From assembly GCA_900764105.1 (NCBI GenBank), contig CAAFMS010000028.1, positions 43,893 through 107,892 of the forward strand: a stretch of DNA of 64,000 nt, in the 5' to 3' direction. Positions 1-6,938 of this stretch are shown here, piece after piece. The position numbers and the translations under genes are program-made. Under the pieces are notes generated by a model that searched no databases, was not told the DNA's origin, and was given only the letters and a program-made list of their open reading frames with translations. This stretch comes from Clostridia bacterium (GTDB lineage: Bacteria; Bacillota; Clostridia; Christensenellales; Borkfalkiaceae). Every line of letters begins with the position of its first letter. Position 1 is the first letter of the stretch.

Positions 1-539
1 ACGCACGCTTTGTTAATCATGCTGACTGCGTAGTTGGAAGTTTTTATGGCTGCCGGATGGGGATTGAATACTACCGTGTTGCCTGCGGCGAACATTCCTA
101 TCGTGTTACAGATAATCGTTTCGCTGGGGTTAGTACACGGCGTAATCGCGCCGATAACTCCGAAAGGTCCCATTTCTATAAGGGTAAGACCTTTGTCTCC
201 CGACCACGCGGTCGTCTTGATGTCTTCCGTTCCGGGGGTCATTTCGGCAGTTAGTCTGTGTTTTAAAATTTTATGACCGACGTTGCCCATTCCCGTTTCT
301 TCGACGCCCATCGTGGCGAGAATTTCGGCGTTCTCTATCGTTGCTTTTCTTATGTTGGAGATAACCTTTTCCCTTGCGTCGAGGGGCATTCTCTTAACTA
401 TCGCCTGAGCCGCTTTCGCCGCCGCTATGGCTTCGTTCATATCGTCGAATATGCCCATCGTCGATTCGGGTTTTTCAAGTTGAAGTTTCGCGACTACCTC
501 TTTTACGATTGCCGAAACTTCTTTATCGCTTAAATTCAT
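1..539 (-). CDS. CoA-acylating aldehyde dehydrogenase, EutE/PduP type (3' end cut by window)
   Basis: The first 179 residues are visible and the rest lies beyond position 1. The family oxidises acetaldehyde or propionaldehyde to the acyl-CoA inside a bacterial microcompartment. The start is ATG at 539 with GGGAG just upstream. Residues 1-20 form an amphipathic helix (NLSDKEVSAIVKEVVAKL) of the kind that targets enzymes to BMC shells. It is followed by the family segment around FGVIGAITPCTNPSETI and the Rossmann-fold motif NPHPAA. The catalytic Cys is outside the window. It is the last visible gene of a leftward operon, 36 nt after the aldolase. The aldolase neighbour suggests propionaldehyde as substrate (inference); whether it is EutE or PduP cannot be settled from the fragment. 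Confidence 0.9.
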   Translation of the reverse strand, partial: MNLSDKEVSAIVKEVVAKLQLEKPESTMGIFDDMNEAIAAAKAAQAIVKRMPLDAREKVISNIRKATIENAEILATMGVEETGMGNVGHKILKHRLTAEMTPGTEDIKTTAWSGDKGLTLIEMGPFGVIGAITPCTNPSETIICNTIGMFAAGNTVVFNPHPAAIKTSNYAVSMINKAC

Positions 540-575
540 TATATATTCTCCCGTTTTATTTCGGCGAATCGCGAA

Positions 576-1388
576 TTATTTGTTAAGCCCTAACTGCTCT
601 AAAACCTTCTTGGTGATTTCCGCTACGGTAGCCTCGTCGGTATTCGTCGTTCCGCAGGATCCTACGCCGCAAGACTCGCAGTTATGACAACTGAACTCGC
701 CTTTCTTATTGTTGAGGCAGATGTTCGCAGGGTGTTTACCTTTAAGTCCGAACTGACGGCGAATCTCGTAAAGACGAGCGACCTGCTCTTTGGAAAGTTC
801 CTTCGGTCCGCCTAAAAGCCTCGAATTGAAGAGGAGTTTCGCGTAGAATTCTACCGATTCCATCTTGTGATAAGCGTTTAAGAGGCTGTCCGAATAAGTG
901 AGCGCGCCGTGGTTCGCAAGAAGTACCGCGTCGAAATACTGAAGGTATTTGGAAACGGCGTCGGGAATTTCTTCCGTCGAAGGAGTGCCGTACTCGGCGA
1001 TGGGAACGCAACCGAGAGCGATTACCGCTTCGGGCATTATCGGCTGAGTAAGGGGAATACCCGCGATAGCGAACGAAGTCGCGTAGATGGGGTGAGCGTG
1101 AACTACCGATTTAACGTCGGGTCTTTCCTTGTACACTCTCATGTGCATCTTGATTTCGGACGAAGGTTTGAATCCGTCGTTAGCCTGCAAAACTTTGCCG
1201 TTTTCATCGACTTTGCAGATATACTCGGGGGTCATGAAGCCCTTCGATACGCCCGTCGGGGTGCAAAGGAACTCGTGATCGTTGAGTTTAACGGAAATGT
1301 TTCCGTCGTTCGCGGCGACCATGCCCTGATTGTAGATTCTCTTGCCGATGTCGCAGATTTGCTTTTTGATTTCAAATTCGTTAATCAT
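576..1388 (-). CDS. Class II aldolase (L-fuculose/rhamnulose-phosphate aldolase-like) with C-terminal BMC-targeting peptide
   Basis: 270 residues. The family splits fuculose-1-phosphate or rhamnulose-1-phosphate into DHAP and lactaldehyde with Zn2+. Visible signatures are NDGNISVK (27-34), catalytic-type Glu78 in SSEIK, zinc ligands His97 and His99 (VVHAHP) and His160 (LANHG). The core ends near residue 220. A tail follows with four Cys (C234, C237, C240, C245) and then an amphipathic helix (250-270, EATVAEITKKVLEQLGL) that resembles the N-terminal helix of the neighbouring aldehyde dehydrogenase, as expected for BMC encapsulation peptides. The RBS is AAGGAGAGAG just before ATG. This combination is known from fucose/rhamnose-degrading microcompartments; the exact sugar is inferred. 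Confidence 0.9.
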   Translation of the reverse strand: MINEFEIKKQICDIGKRIYNQGMVAANDGNISVKLNDHEFLCTPTGVSKGFMTPEYICKVDENGKVLQANDGFKPSSEIKMHMRVYKERPDVKSVVHAHPIYATSFAIAGIPLTQPIMPEAVIALGCVPIAEYGTPSTEEIPDAVSKYLQYFDAVLLANHGALTYSDSLLNAYHKMESVEFYAKLLFNSRLLGGPKELSKEQVARLYEIRRQFGLKGKHPANICLNNKKGEFSCHNCESCGVGSCGTTNTDEATVAEITKKVLEQLGLNK

Positions 1389-1421
1389 ATCTCTCTCCTT
1401 TGATTTTGATATGTAATTTCT

Positions 1422-1946
1422 TTATTTGTTATTTATTTTCCGCTTTCGCGGGTTAGCCGTTTTTACGGACTTTTGGGATTTTTCGGTCTTTTCGGATTTT
1501 TCGGTTTCTTCCGACTCGTCCCAACCTAAGTAGGTAATGAGTTTGTCAAGACCTTCCCTTGTCACCGAGTCCACGAAGAACACCTTTTCGCAGCCCGCAA
1601 TTCTGAGCCACTCCGCAGCGAGTTCGGGGTTTGCGTCTTTCGCGTTTATCTGAGTTACTATCCCGACAACCTCTCTCGTCGCCGTCGCGGTGGACGCGGG
1701 CGAATAAAGCGAGAACGGTTCGTTAGCCGCAAGCACGAAGCCTATCACCTGCACCTCGTAGGAATACAGGGCGAGAGCAAAACCGAATTGCTTGTCCTCT
1801 ATATATTCTCCGGGAGGGTCGATTATATACTCGCTGTAATTGACGTACTGCGTTTTATGATACTCTATATCTTCGCCGTACAGGGCTTGCGTAAGGGTCG
1901 TTTTCCCCGCGCCGCTTCGCCCCATAAACATTATTTTGCGTTTCAT
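1422..1946 (-). CDS. EutP/PduV-like small GTPase of the microcompartment operon
   Basis: 174 residues from ATG at 1946. The P-loop is GRSGAGKTT (residues 9-17). A DPPGEY-type switch II follows (IIDPPGEY), then EutP-like sequence around VIGFVLAANEPFSLYSPAS and the final SVTREGLDKLITYLGW. The last 30 residues are a low-complexity Glu/Ser/Lys tail. EutP/PduV proteins accompany BMC operons; roles as acetate kinase (EutP) or in compartment positioning (PduV) have been reported for some members. The start codon overlaps the stop of the upstream shell gene (TAATG), so the two are translationally coupled. In-frame codons upstream of 1946 lie inside the shell gene, so the longer reading is not used. 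Confidence 0.88.
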   Translation of the reverse strand: MKRKIMFMGRSGAGKTTLTQALYGEDIEYHKTQYVNYSEYIIDPPGEYIEDKQFGFALALYSYEVQVIGFVLAANEPFSLYSPASTATATREVVGIVTQINAKDANPELAAEWLRIAGCEKVFFVDSVTREGLDKLITYLGWDESEETEKSEKTEKSQKSVKTANPRKRKINNK

Positions 1947-2323
1947 TACGTCTTGGTCAGATTGCAAACGGTGAATTTCAGAGTTTCGGCGGCGTACTTT
2001 AAAACCGCTTCGATAGATTCCGAAACTTCGGAAACGGTACCGAGAAGAATGAGCGTTCCGCTGAACCTGTCCACAAACCCTATCTCCGCTCCGCTCGATT
2101 TTATCGCTATATCCGCCATAACTATCGCCGATTCCGCAGGGGTCATACACACGATGCCTATCGCATTCTTTGAATAATCGACTTCGGGGTTAAGACCTAA
2201 CTTGCGGTATAAAATCTGATCGGGATTCGCTATGACGTGGGCGAGCGTAATCTGTTTGCCCGGGACGAGTTCCTGAACGATACGTAATTTTTCGTTGTTT
2301 GTCGTCAAATCTTTTAAATCCAT
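1946..2323 (-). CDS. BMC shell protein, circularly permuted BMC domain (EutS/PduU type)
   Basis: 125 residues from ATG at 2323. The signatures ELVPGKQITLAHVIANP, CMTPAESAIVMADIAIK and IGFVDRFSGTLILLG match EutS/PduU closely, so this should be a hexameric shell tile. It is the first gene of the operon: a perfect consensus promoter lies at 2384-2412 and no gene lies between. The start is not preceded by a clear Shine-Dalgarno sequence. A longer reading up to 2425 would run through the promoter and is rejected. The family is firm; whether it sits in an Eut, Pdu or fucose/rhamnose compartment is inferred from the aldolase. Confidence 0.92.
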   Translation of the reverse strand: MDLKDLTTNNEKLRIVQELVPGKQITLAHVIANPDQILYRKLGLNPEVDYSKNAIGIVCMTPAESAIVMADIAIKSSGAEIGFVDRFSGTLILLGTVSEVSESIEAVLKYAAETLKFTVCNLTKT

Positions 2324-2383
2324 AATATAAATGCGGTTGTCGTAGCCAATGCAACAAAAAGCCACACGCCACGTTACAGACAC

Positions 2384-2412
2384 ATTATAATATACCCGAA
2401 AGCAAATGTCAA
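2384..2412 (-). promoter_or_regulatory. Consensus sigma-A promoter of the BMC operon
   Basis: On the minus strand TTGACA (2412-2407), a 17-bp spacer and TATAAT (2389-2384): a perfect match to both boxes. The predicted start is near 2377. The -35 box overlaps the left arm of the inverted repeat at 2410-2424, which suggests repression by a bound regulator. Confidence 0.85.
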
Positions 2413-2470
2413 CACAAAACAACAAAATTTTTTAAATTTTTCACAAAAAATGTTGTTTTGTGTTGTTTTG
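2410..2470. promoter_or_regulatory. Operator-like 15-bp perfect inverted repeat between divergent promoters
   Basis: CAACACAAAACAACA (2410-2424) is repeated in reverse complement at 2451-2465 with a 26-bp AT-rich spacer. The right arm is part of a tandem TGTTGTTTTG repeat (2451-2470). The left arm touches the -35 box of the BMC promoter, and the right arm lies upstream of the PHP promoter. Repeated TGTT(G)TTTT words resemble sites of DeoR/LacI-class sugar regulators, but the protein is not in this window. Confidence 0.65.
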
Positions 2471-2503
2471 CCCCTTTAAAAACGGGAAAGTATGTCAATT
2501 TTG

Positions 2504-2532
2504 TTGTCTTTTAAATTAAAAAGGTGTATAAT
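2504..2532 (+). promoter_or_regulatory. Promoter of the PHP gene; predicted start coincides with the ATG
   Basis: TTGTCT (2504-2509), 17-bp spacer, TATAAT (2527-2532). The ATG of the PHP gene is at 2539, six bases after the -10 box, so transcription would begin at or next to the start codon, giving a leaderless mRNA. Confidence 0.65.
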
Positions 2533-2538
2533 TCAAGT

Positions 2539-3264
2539 ATGAATACCATAATAGATTTTCATACGCACACGATAGCGAGCGGACATCATACGACGGACAC
2601 CGTAACGAAAATGGCGGAAGAGGCGAAAAAACGGGGGCTTAGATACCTTTGCGTTACCGACCACGCCCCGAAAATGCCCGGAGCGGCGAGCGTGAATTAT
2701 TTCAGAAATCTGAAATATGCCGACAAAACGCTCTACGGCGTAAAAATATTTTACGGCGCGGAACTGAACGTTTTAAACGCAAGCGGCGAGGTCGATCTTC
2801 CCGAGGACGTTTTACGCGAACTGGATTTCGCGATAGCGAGTTTACACAAAGACGTAATAAAGCCGCAATCGGAAGAGGTGAATACCTCGGCGTTAATAAA
2901 CGCGATGAAAAATCCTTACGTCGATATAATCGGACACCCGACCGACCCGACTTTTAAAGTGAATTTTCACCTTTTGACGGACGCGGCGAAAGAAAACGGC
3001 GTTGCGTTGGAACTTAACTCGGCGGGAATAGACGAAAGCGGATACAGAGAGAAAAACCCCGACGGGGTAAGGGAAATGCTTGAATTATGCAAGCGGAAAG
3101 GAGTATATATAACGCTCGGGAGCGACAGTCACGGAAGAGAAAAAATCGGTGATTTTGAGGAAAGCGAGGAAATTTTAAAAGAATTGAATTTTCCCGAAAA
3201 ACTGATACTAAACAAATCGCCCGAAGAATTTTTAGCCCGAGCGAGGCAAAAAAGAAATCGTTAG
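2539..3264 (+). CDS. PHP-domain metal-dependent phosphoesterase (YcdX-like)
   Basis: 241 residues from ATG at 2539. Metal-binding motifs of the PHP superfamily are visible: FHTHT near the N-terminus, TDHAP, GAELN, SLHKD, GHP and SDSHG near the C-terminus. This is the pattern of stand-alone YcdX-type phosphatases rather than histidinol phosphatase or DNA polymerase PHP domains. Substrate unknown. An upstream in-frame GTG (2524) lies inside the -10 box, so the ATG is preferred; no ribosome binding site precedes it. It is divergent from the BMC operon and shares the operator region, so co-regulation is possible (inference). A strong terminator follows. Confidence 0.82.
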   Translation: MNTIIDFHTHTIASGHHTTDTVTKMAEEAKKRGLRYLCVTDHAPKMPGAASVNYFRNLKYADKTLYGVKIFYGAELNVLNASGEVDLPEDVLRELDFAIASLHKDVIKPQSEEVNTSALINAMKNPYVDIIGHPTDPTFKVNFHLLTDAAKENGVALELNSAGIDESGYREKNPDGVREMLELCKRKGVYITLGSDSHGREKIGDFEESEEILKELNFPEKLILNKSPEEFLARARQKRNR

Positions 3265-3278
3265 CCGATAAAAATGAA

Positions 3279-3325
3279 ACTGCGGCTGAGAGTTGATAAG
3301 TCAACGCTCAGCCGCAGTCTTTTAT
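3279..3325. terminator. Bidirectional intrinsic terminator
   Basis: The 12-bp stem ACTGCGGCTGAG (3279-3290) / CTCAGCCGCAGT (3307-3318) is followed by CTTTTATT on the plus strand. On the minus strand the hairpin is followed by TTTCATTTTT. It serves the PHP gene and the convergent lipoprotein gene. Confidence 0.85.
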
Positions 3326-4209
3326 TATTCTTTAATCCATTTAGCATAGAGTTTTGTTTCCTGATAAAACTCTCTTCCTTGGTCATCATATGTGGTTTGA
3401 AGTAAGGTGTCCGTTTCAAAGTTCCACGCATTTATACAAGTACTTTCCTTATACCAACCTCCAAATATATAACCGTCACGAATTGGTTCATACGGCGTAT
3501 TTTCTATTGTCGTGCCATATTCAAAATCATTAATAAAGAAATATCCGCCGTTAGGACAATTTTCATAATTGAACATAAATGCCGTATTCGCAGGTTTTAA
3601 TATTTTACCAGAGTACTCTACATAAACGCAACCACTCGTCTCGACAATACTAAATGCAGAATTTGGAGTAGATTCTGCCGAAATTCTTATGTTTTCATAC
3701 ACAGCATTAGTAAAATAAACAGTATCGTTCTCATTCAAATAACGCAAGTAATTATGTGTAACGTTCGTTATCAGATTGTCATTCGGCGCAGCAATAGAAC
3801 AAGTAATAAACGTAGTAGTCGCTCTTGCATACGGCTCATCCAAATAAGGTCCTTCGTCTAAATTACAGGTATATGGGATATACGCGGTCTTCACTCCTTC
3901 CATACTTAAACCATAGCCACGCAATCCAACTCCTACCGTATGCGCGTAATAAATTTTGCTTACCTCTTTTCCTTTGTGATATGCAGGTATATACAAAACT
4001 TCCGGTAATTCATCACAAGTACCTACAATCGCATAAGTATCTTTCTTATTGCCTCGATAAAACTGATTATCACCCAAACGGAAAAATTTGAAAGTTCCAT
4101 CTGTTGATGTTTTTATTTCATTTTTACAACCAACAAGATTGAATACACAAGTAACAAACAAAACACCGGCAAATATATACGACATTATTTTTTTTGCAAA
4201 TCTATTCAT
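3325..4209 (-). CDS. Surface lipoprotein with C-terminal InlB-type (Listeria-Bacteroides) repeat
   Basis: 294 residues. The signal peptide has lipobox LVGC (Cys28), so it is predicted to be lipid-anchored outside the membrane. The middle part is not recognised. The C-terminus (about 225-294), with DGYIFGGWYKE and LYAKWIKE, is an InlB/Flg_new repeat unit, common in Clostridia surface proteins. The RBS GAGGTGATT is almost the full anti-16S complement. Base and codon use look more AT-rich (TTA, ATA, AAT codons) than in flanking genes, which hints at recent acquisition. It ends at the bidirectional terminator. Function unknown; adhesion or substrate binding are guesses. Confidence 0.8.
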   Translation of the reverse strand: MNRFAKKIMSYIFAGVLFVTCVFNLVGCKNEIKTSTDGTFKFFRLGDNQFYRGNKKDTYAIVGTCDELPEVLYIPAYHKGKEVSKIYYAHTVGVGLRGYGLSMEGVKTAYIPYTCNLDEGPYLDEPYARATTTFITCSIAAPNDNLITNVTHNYLRYLNENDTVYFTNAVYENIRISAESTPNSAFSIVETSGCVYVEYSGKILKPANTAFMFNYENCPNGGYFFINDFEYGTTIENTPYEPIRDGYIFGGWYKESTCINAWNFETDTLLQTTYDDQGREFYQETKLYAKWIKE

Positions 4210-4325
4210 AATAAATCACCTCTATAAAATTTTAGGAAATCGACATAACAATCCATTGACCTATACCTCCACATAAGTATATTATAAAGTATGAAAAAGA
4301 ACAATCGTAAGAATAAACGATATTT

Positions 4326-4742
4326 TTATATCAGTTTCATATATCCTCTGCAATTTTTCGCTATTCCTGCCCATTCGAGCATTGCGGCAAGTACAAACAC
4401 AGGGTCGAAAGTCGATTCCCCGTCGCTCGCCCCGTAATACTCCGTCGCAACGGCGTACACTACGGTATCTTCGGTACAATTTCCATAACCTACCTTATCG
4501 TATTTTCCCCGTCCGCAACCTTTTAAAGCCTTGCCGCCGTTTTTCCTGAGGAAGTCTACGATAACGTCGAACACCTCGTAATTCATAACCTGCTTGGGAA
4601 GTTTATCGCATATAAATTCGTTTGGCGATATTCCGCTGACATAGCAGTATTTATCGCCGTTTAAGAGTTTTATCGGAATATCTTCGCCGCAAGAGACCTT
4701 TTTCGCCATAACAGTTGAAGCTTTTTTGTTAAAATTAAACAT
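4326..4742 (-). CDS. Unknown 138-residue protein, second gene of a two-gene unit
   Basis: Not assigned to a named family. It has a good RBS (AAGGAG then AAGGAA before ATG) and lies 10 nt after the upstream gene 4753-5109, so the two are probably co-transcribed from the promoter at 5132-5160. The sequence has several Cys and Gly-rich turns (KGCGRGKYDKVGYGNC) and an acidic, hydrophobic C-terminal half; no signal peptide or membrane segment. It reads as a soluble cytoplasmic protein. Confidence 0.7.
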   Translation of the reverse strand: MFNFNKKASTVMAKKVSCGEDIPIKLLNGDKYCYVSGISPNEFICDKLPKQVMNYEVFDVIVDFLRKNGGKALKGCGRGKYDKVGYGNCTEDTVVYAVATEYYGASDGESTFDPVFVLAAMLEWAGIAKNCRGYMKLI

Positions 4743-4752
4743 TTCCTTCTCC

Positions 4753-5109
4753 TTATAAATGATATTTTATTTTTACCGTTGTGGAACAACCGCTCGGCGG
4801 GGCGGATACAACTTCGTCTTTTTCCCCCATACATTCGTACATAGCCCTGCATACTATCGTCGGGCGATTAGTAATGTTCAAGGCTTTTTGAATATCGTTA
4901 CACAACAAGACTATTTCTTTTTCGCCGTTTTCTTTCGCTTTGCTCTTTTGACTTTCGATATAATTTTTAGCCATTTGAGTCATTGTAACTTTTCTGTTGC
5001 CGGTGAAGCCGCCGTTTTTCGTTCCGTTCTCGCCAGAAAGAATTTCGACCTTTTCTTCCAACGCTTTAATGCGTTCCAACATTTCCAAAATTATTTTTTC
5101 ATAATTCAT
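4753..5109 (-). CDS. Unknown 118-residue protein with N-terminal coiled coil
   Basis: The start MNYEKIILEMLERIKALEEKV is a short coiled coil. The C-terminal half, ending SGCSTTVKIKYHL, has the feel of a small DNA- or RNA-binding domain. I recall similar small proteins in Clostridia without a defined role. The RBS is GGAGGG and the promoter is near consensus (TTGACA-17-TATAAC), so it is clearly expressed. It is first in a unit with 4326-4742. Confidence 0.72.
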   Translation of the reverse strand: MNYEKIILEMLERIKALEEKVEILSGENGTKNGGFTGNRKVTMTQMAKNYIESQKSKAKENGEKEIVLLCNDIQKALNITNRPTIVCRAMYECMGEKDEVVSAPPSGCSTTVKIKYHL

Positions 5110-5131
5110 TTTTTATTCCCTCCACGCTTTT

Positions 5132-5160
5132 GTTATATCACATCCCCCCTTATTTGTCAA
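5132..5160 (-). promoter_or_regulatory. Promoter for the 4326-5109 gene pair
   Basis: On the minus strand TTGACA (5160-5155), 17-bp spacer, TATAAC (5137-5132), 23 nt before the start codon of the 118-residue protein. Confidence 0.75.
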
Positions 5161-5252
5161 CTGATTTAATACATTTTTAATAATTATTTAAGACAATCAT
5201 AATACAAATGAAAAATTTGATTGTTTTGTCTTTTATATCTCAATATGTTTTC

Positions 5253-5277
5253 GGGACGTCGGGGCGCCGTCCCCTAC
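5253..5277 (-). repeat. REP element (short form)
   Basis: GTAG-headed imperfect hairpin read on the minus strand: GTAG, then GGGACG...CGTCCC stem with GGCGCC in the loop. It belongs to the family listed at 19538, 19692, 19741, 28024, 28265 and in the RAYT locus at 51.8-52.8 kb. The 5170-5500 stretch otherwise holds no gene. Confidence 0.8.
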
Positions 5278-5402
5278 GATTTATTGAAAAAGAAATCATA
5301 TCGGTTGAATTTTTCGTACGCTTTATCAACAATGGCATATCAATAAAAAACACAAAGATAGTTATAAATTTACTATTTAATTAATTTATTGCTTGTTGTA
5401 TT

Positions 5403-5461
5403 GTACGGCGCCCTTATAAAACTCTAAAAAATGTTTGCATATTTAAAAACAAAACGTCCCG
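5403..5461 (+). repeat. REP element (degenerate long form)
   Basis: GTACGGCGCCC, an inner CTCTAAAAAATG...ATATTTAAAAAC segment and closing CGTCCCG match the long-form REP that makes up the 52.3-52.8 kb array, with several changes. It shows that the long form has spread away from the RAYT gene. Confidence 0.65.
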
Positions 5462-5518
5462 AAATACTCGCAAAAGTAATTAAATCATTAAAAAAGACCT
5501 GAAAATTGTTTTCGGAAA

Positions 5519-5559
5519 TACGAAAACGAGGCAGTCGCAACTCGTTGCGACTGCCTCGT
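5519..5559 (-). terminator. Terminator of the rpsF-ssb-rpsR operon
   Basis: A perfect 15-bp stem (ACGAGGCAGTCGCAA 5526-5540 and its complement 5545-5559) with a 4-nt loop is followed on the minus strand by TTTTCG. Confidence 0.8.
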
Positions 5560-5660
5560 ACTTTGTAAATTCAATCTTTCTTCTTGCGTAAACCTCGTGA
5601 TTTTTCGATTTTCTATCATTTTACGGATAAAACGGGAAAAATCCGACGCGGCTGTACGGC

Positions 5661-5939
5661 TTATTCTCCCTTGAAGGGAAGAAGAGCGACAAGTCTTGCC
5701 CTCTTGATCGCGCTTGCAAGAAGTCTCTGATGCTTCGAGCATACGCCGGTCATACGACGGGGTAAAATCTTACCTTTTTCCGTTACGTATTTCTTCAATT
5801 TGGCAGTGTCTTTATAATCAATCGCGGTAGCCTTTTCCAAGCAAAAAGCGCAAACCTTTCTTCTCGGCGCTTTTCTCATAGGCTTCTTCGCAGGCGCGGT
5901 AGCGGCAGGCGTTACGGGCGCGGTGGTTTTTTCTTCCAT
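5661..5939 (-). CDS. rpsR: 30S ribosomal protein S18
   Basis: 92 residues. It carries the S18 core (KVCAFC, IDYKDTAKLKKYVTEKGKILPRRMTGVCSKHQR, IKRARLVALLPF). Cys30, Cys33, Cys67 and His70 form a zinc-ribbon pattern, so this is the zinc-binding form. The first 20 residues are an Ala/Pro/Thr-rich extension. The RBS AAAGGAG stands 10 nt before ATG. It is last in the conserved rpsF-ssb-rpsR order; S18 binds S6 on the platform of the 30S subunit. Confidence 0.97.
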   Translation of the reverse strand: MEEKTTAPVTPAATAPAKKPMRKAPRRKVCAFCLEKATAIDYKDTAKLKKYVTEKGKILPRRMTGVCSKHQRLLASAIKRARLVALLPFKGE

Positions 5940-5993
5940 GTTATTTACTCCTTTTGAAATTCTTTTTCTTCCCGAAAGTTATCGGAAAAACGG

Positions 5994-6407
5994 TCAGAAC
6001 GGCAACTCTTCGTCGTCAACCTGTTGGAGCGTCGGTTTGGCGGTCGCCTTCGGCGCAGCGGGTTCATAGTCGGACGAACCGTCGTTCTGGTTTCTGACGG
6101 ATAAAAATTCAACTTCGTTGGCAATAATATCGGTCACTTGTCTCTTGTTTCCGTCCTTATCTTCATAGGAACGGTTCTGCAAACTCGCAACTACCGATAC
6201 TTTGCTTCCCTTTTTAAGGTATCTTCCGCAATTCTCTGCCTGAGTTCTCCATACCGTAACGTTGAAAAAGTCGGTCGCGCGTTCGCCGTCGCTGCCAGAA
6301 TAGGGTCTGTTGACTGCTATTCCGAGCCTGCAAAAGGGAATACCGCTCGAAGTTTCGCTCATTTCGGGGTCTCTCGTGAGATTGCCTATTAAAAATACTT
6401 TATTCAT
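5994..6407 (-). CDS. ssb: Single-stranded DNA-binding protein
   Basis: 137 residues. The N-terminal OB fold (MNKVFLIGNLTRDPE, FCRLGIAVNRPY, FFNVTVWR, GSKVSVVASLQNRSY) is followed by a linker and the acidic tip DDEELPF, which recruits replication and repair partners. It coats ssDNA as a tetramer. It lies between rpsF and rpsR, the usual Firmicutes arrangement, with RBS AAAGGAG. Confidence 0.97.
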   Translation of the reverse strand: MNKVFLIGNLTRDPEMSETSSGIPFCRLGIAVNRPYSGSDGERATDFFNVTVWRTQAENCGRYLKKGSKVSVVASLQNRSYEDKDGNKRQVTDIIANEVEFLSVRNQNDGSSDYEPAAPKATAKPTLQQVDDEELPF

Positions 6408-6455
6408 AAAATTTTTCTCCTTTAGTAAGATTTTAAACGCTTTTTCAGTTTAAAA

Positions 6456-6737
6456 TCATCTTTTGGTTATCAAACGTCTTAAAACGTGCTCGGTGATGCC
6501 GACAACTCTCTTAACTTCCTGAACGAGATTGCTGTCGCCTTCAAAAGCAACGTATACGTAATAACCGTCAGTTTTGTAGTCGATAGGATAAGCGAGTTTC
6601 TTAATGCCCCACTTGTCCGTCTTTTCGACGACTCCGCCGTTTTTCGTGATGGTAGCGTCGATCTTCTCAATAATTTGATCCTTCGCTTCATCGGAAAGAG
6701 CAGATTCCAAAATGTAAATCATTTCGTATTTGTTCAT
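6456..6737 (-). CDS. rpsF: 30S ribosomal protein S6
   Basis: 93 residues from MNKYEMIYIL; GGGAGG lies 8 nt upstream of the ATG at 6737, so an upstream in-frame reading to 6797 is rejected. Family segments KTDKWGIKKLAYPI and DGYYVYVAFEGD are present. First gene of the operon, with a consensus promoter at 6818-6846 and a leader of about 70 nt that may bind the S6:S18 complex for feedback control. Confidence 0.96.
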   Translation of the reverse strand: MNKYEMIYILESALSDEAKDQIIEKIDATITKNGGVVEKTDKWGIKKLAYPIDYKTDGYYVYVAFEGDSNLVQEVKRVVGITEHVLRRLITKR

Positions 6738-6811
6738 TTTTTTACCTCCCGGACTTATTCGGCTTGCGTATATCCCAACGCAAGCAAGGTTTGACACTTT
6801 TACAATAGTGC
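6738..6811 (-). promoter_or_regulatory. rpsF leader with hairpin, candidate S6:S18 autoregulatory element
   Basis: The predicted 5' UTR contains the hairpin GCTTGCGT/ACGCAAGC followed by CCGAATAAGTCCGG next to the RBS. Leaders of rpsF operons in many bacteria carry an S6:S18-binding stem-loop with a bulged CCG. The CCG after the stem fits that idea, but I could not align it to a covariance model. Confidence 0.45.
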
Positions 6812-6817
6812 TTGTAT

Positions 6818-6846
6818 ATTATATATTTGTTTTTTTCGTTTGTCAA
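6818..6846 (-). promoter_or_regulatory. Consensus promoter of rpsF-ssb-rpsR
   Basis: On the minus strand TTGACA (6846-6841), 17-bp spacer, TATAAT (6823-6818). Confidence 0.85.
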
Positions 6847-6938
6847 GTCTTTTTCGTTGTATCGTGCGAATTTCGATTTAACAAAGTATACCCGACAGGA
6901 AAACTACAAACGCAAATTCGATTTACCTTACGTTTTGT

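Noticed and set aside
576..1403. Plus-strand frames over the BMC genes (for example 909-1403)
   Set aside because: The minus strand encodes clear aldolase and dehydrogenase motifs with RBS and operon structure.
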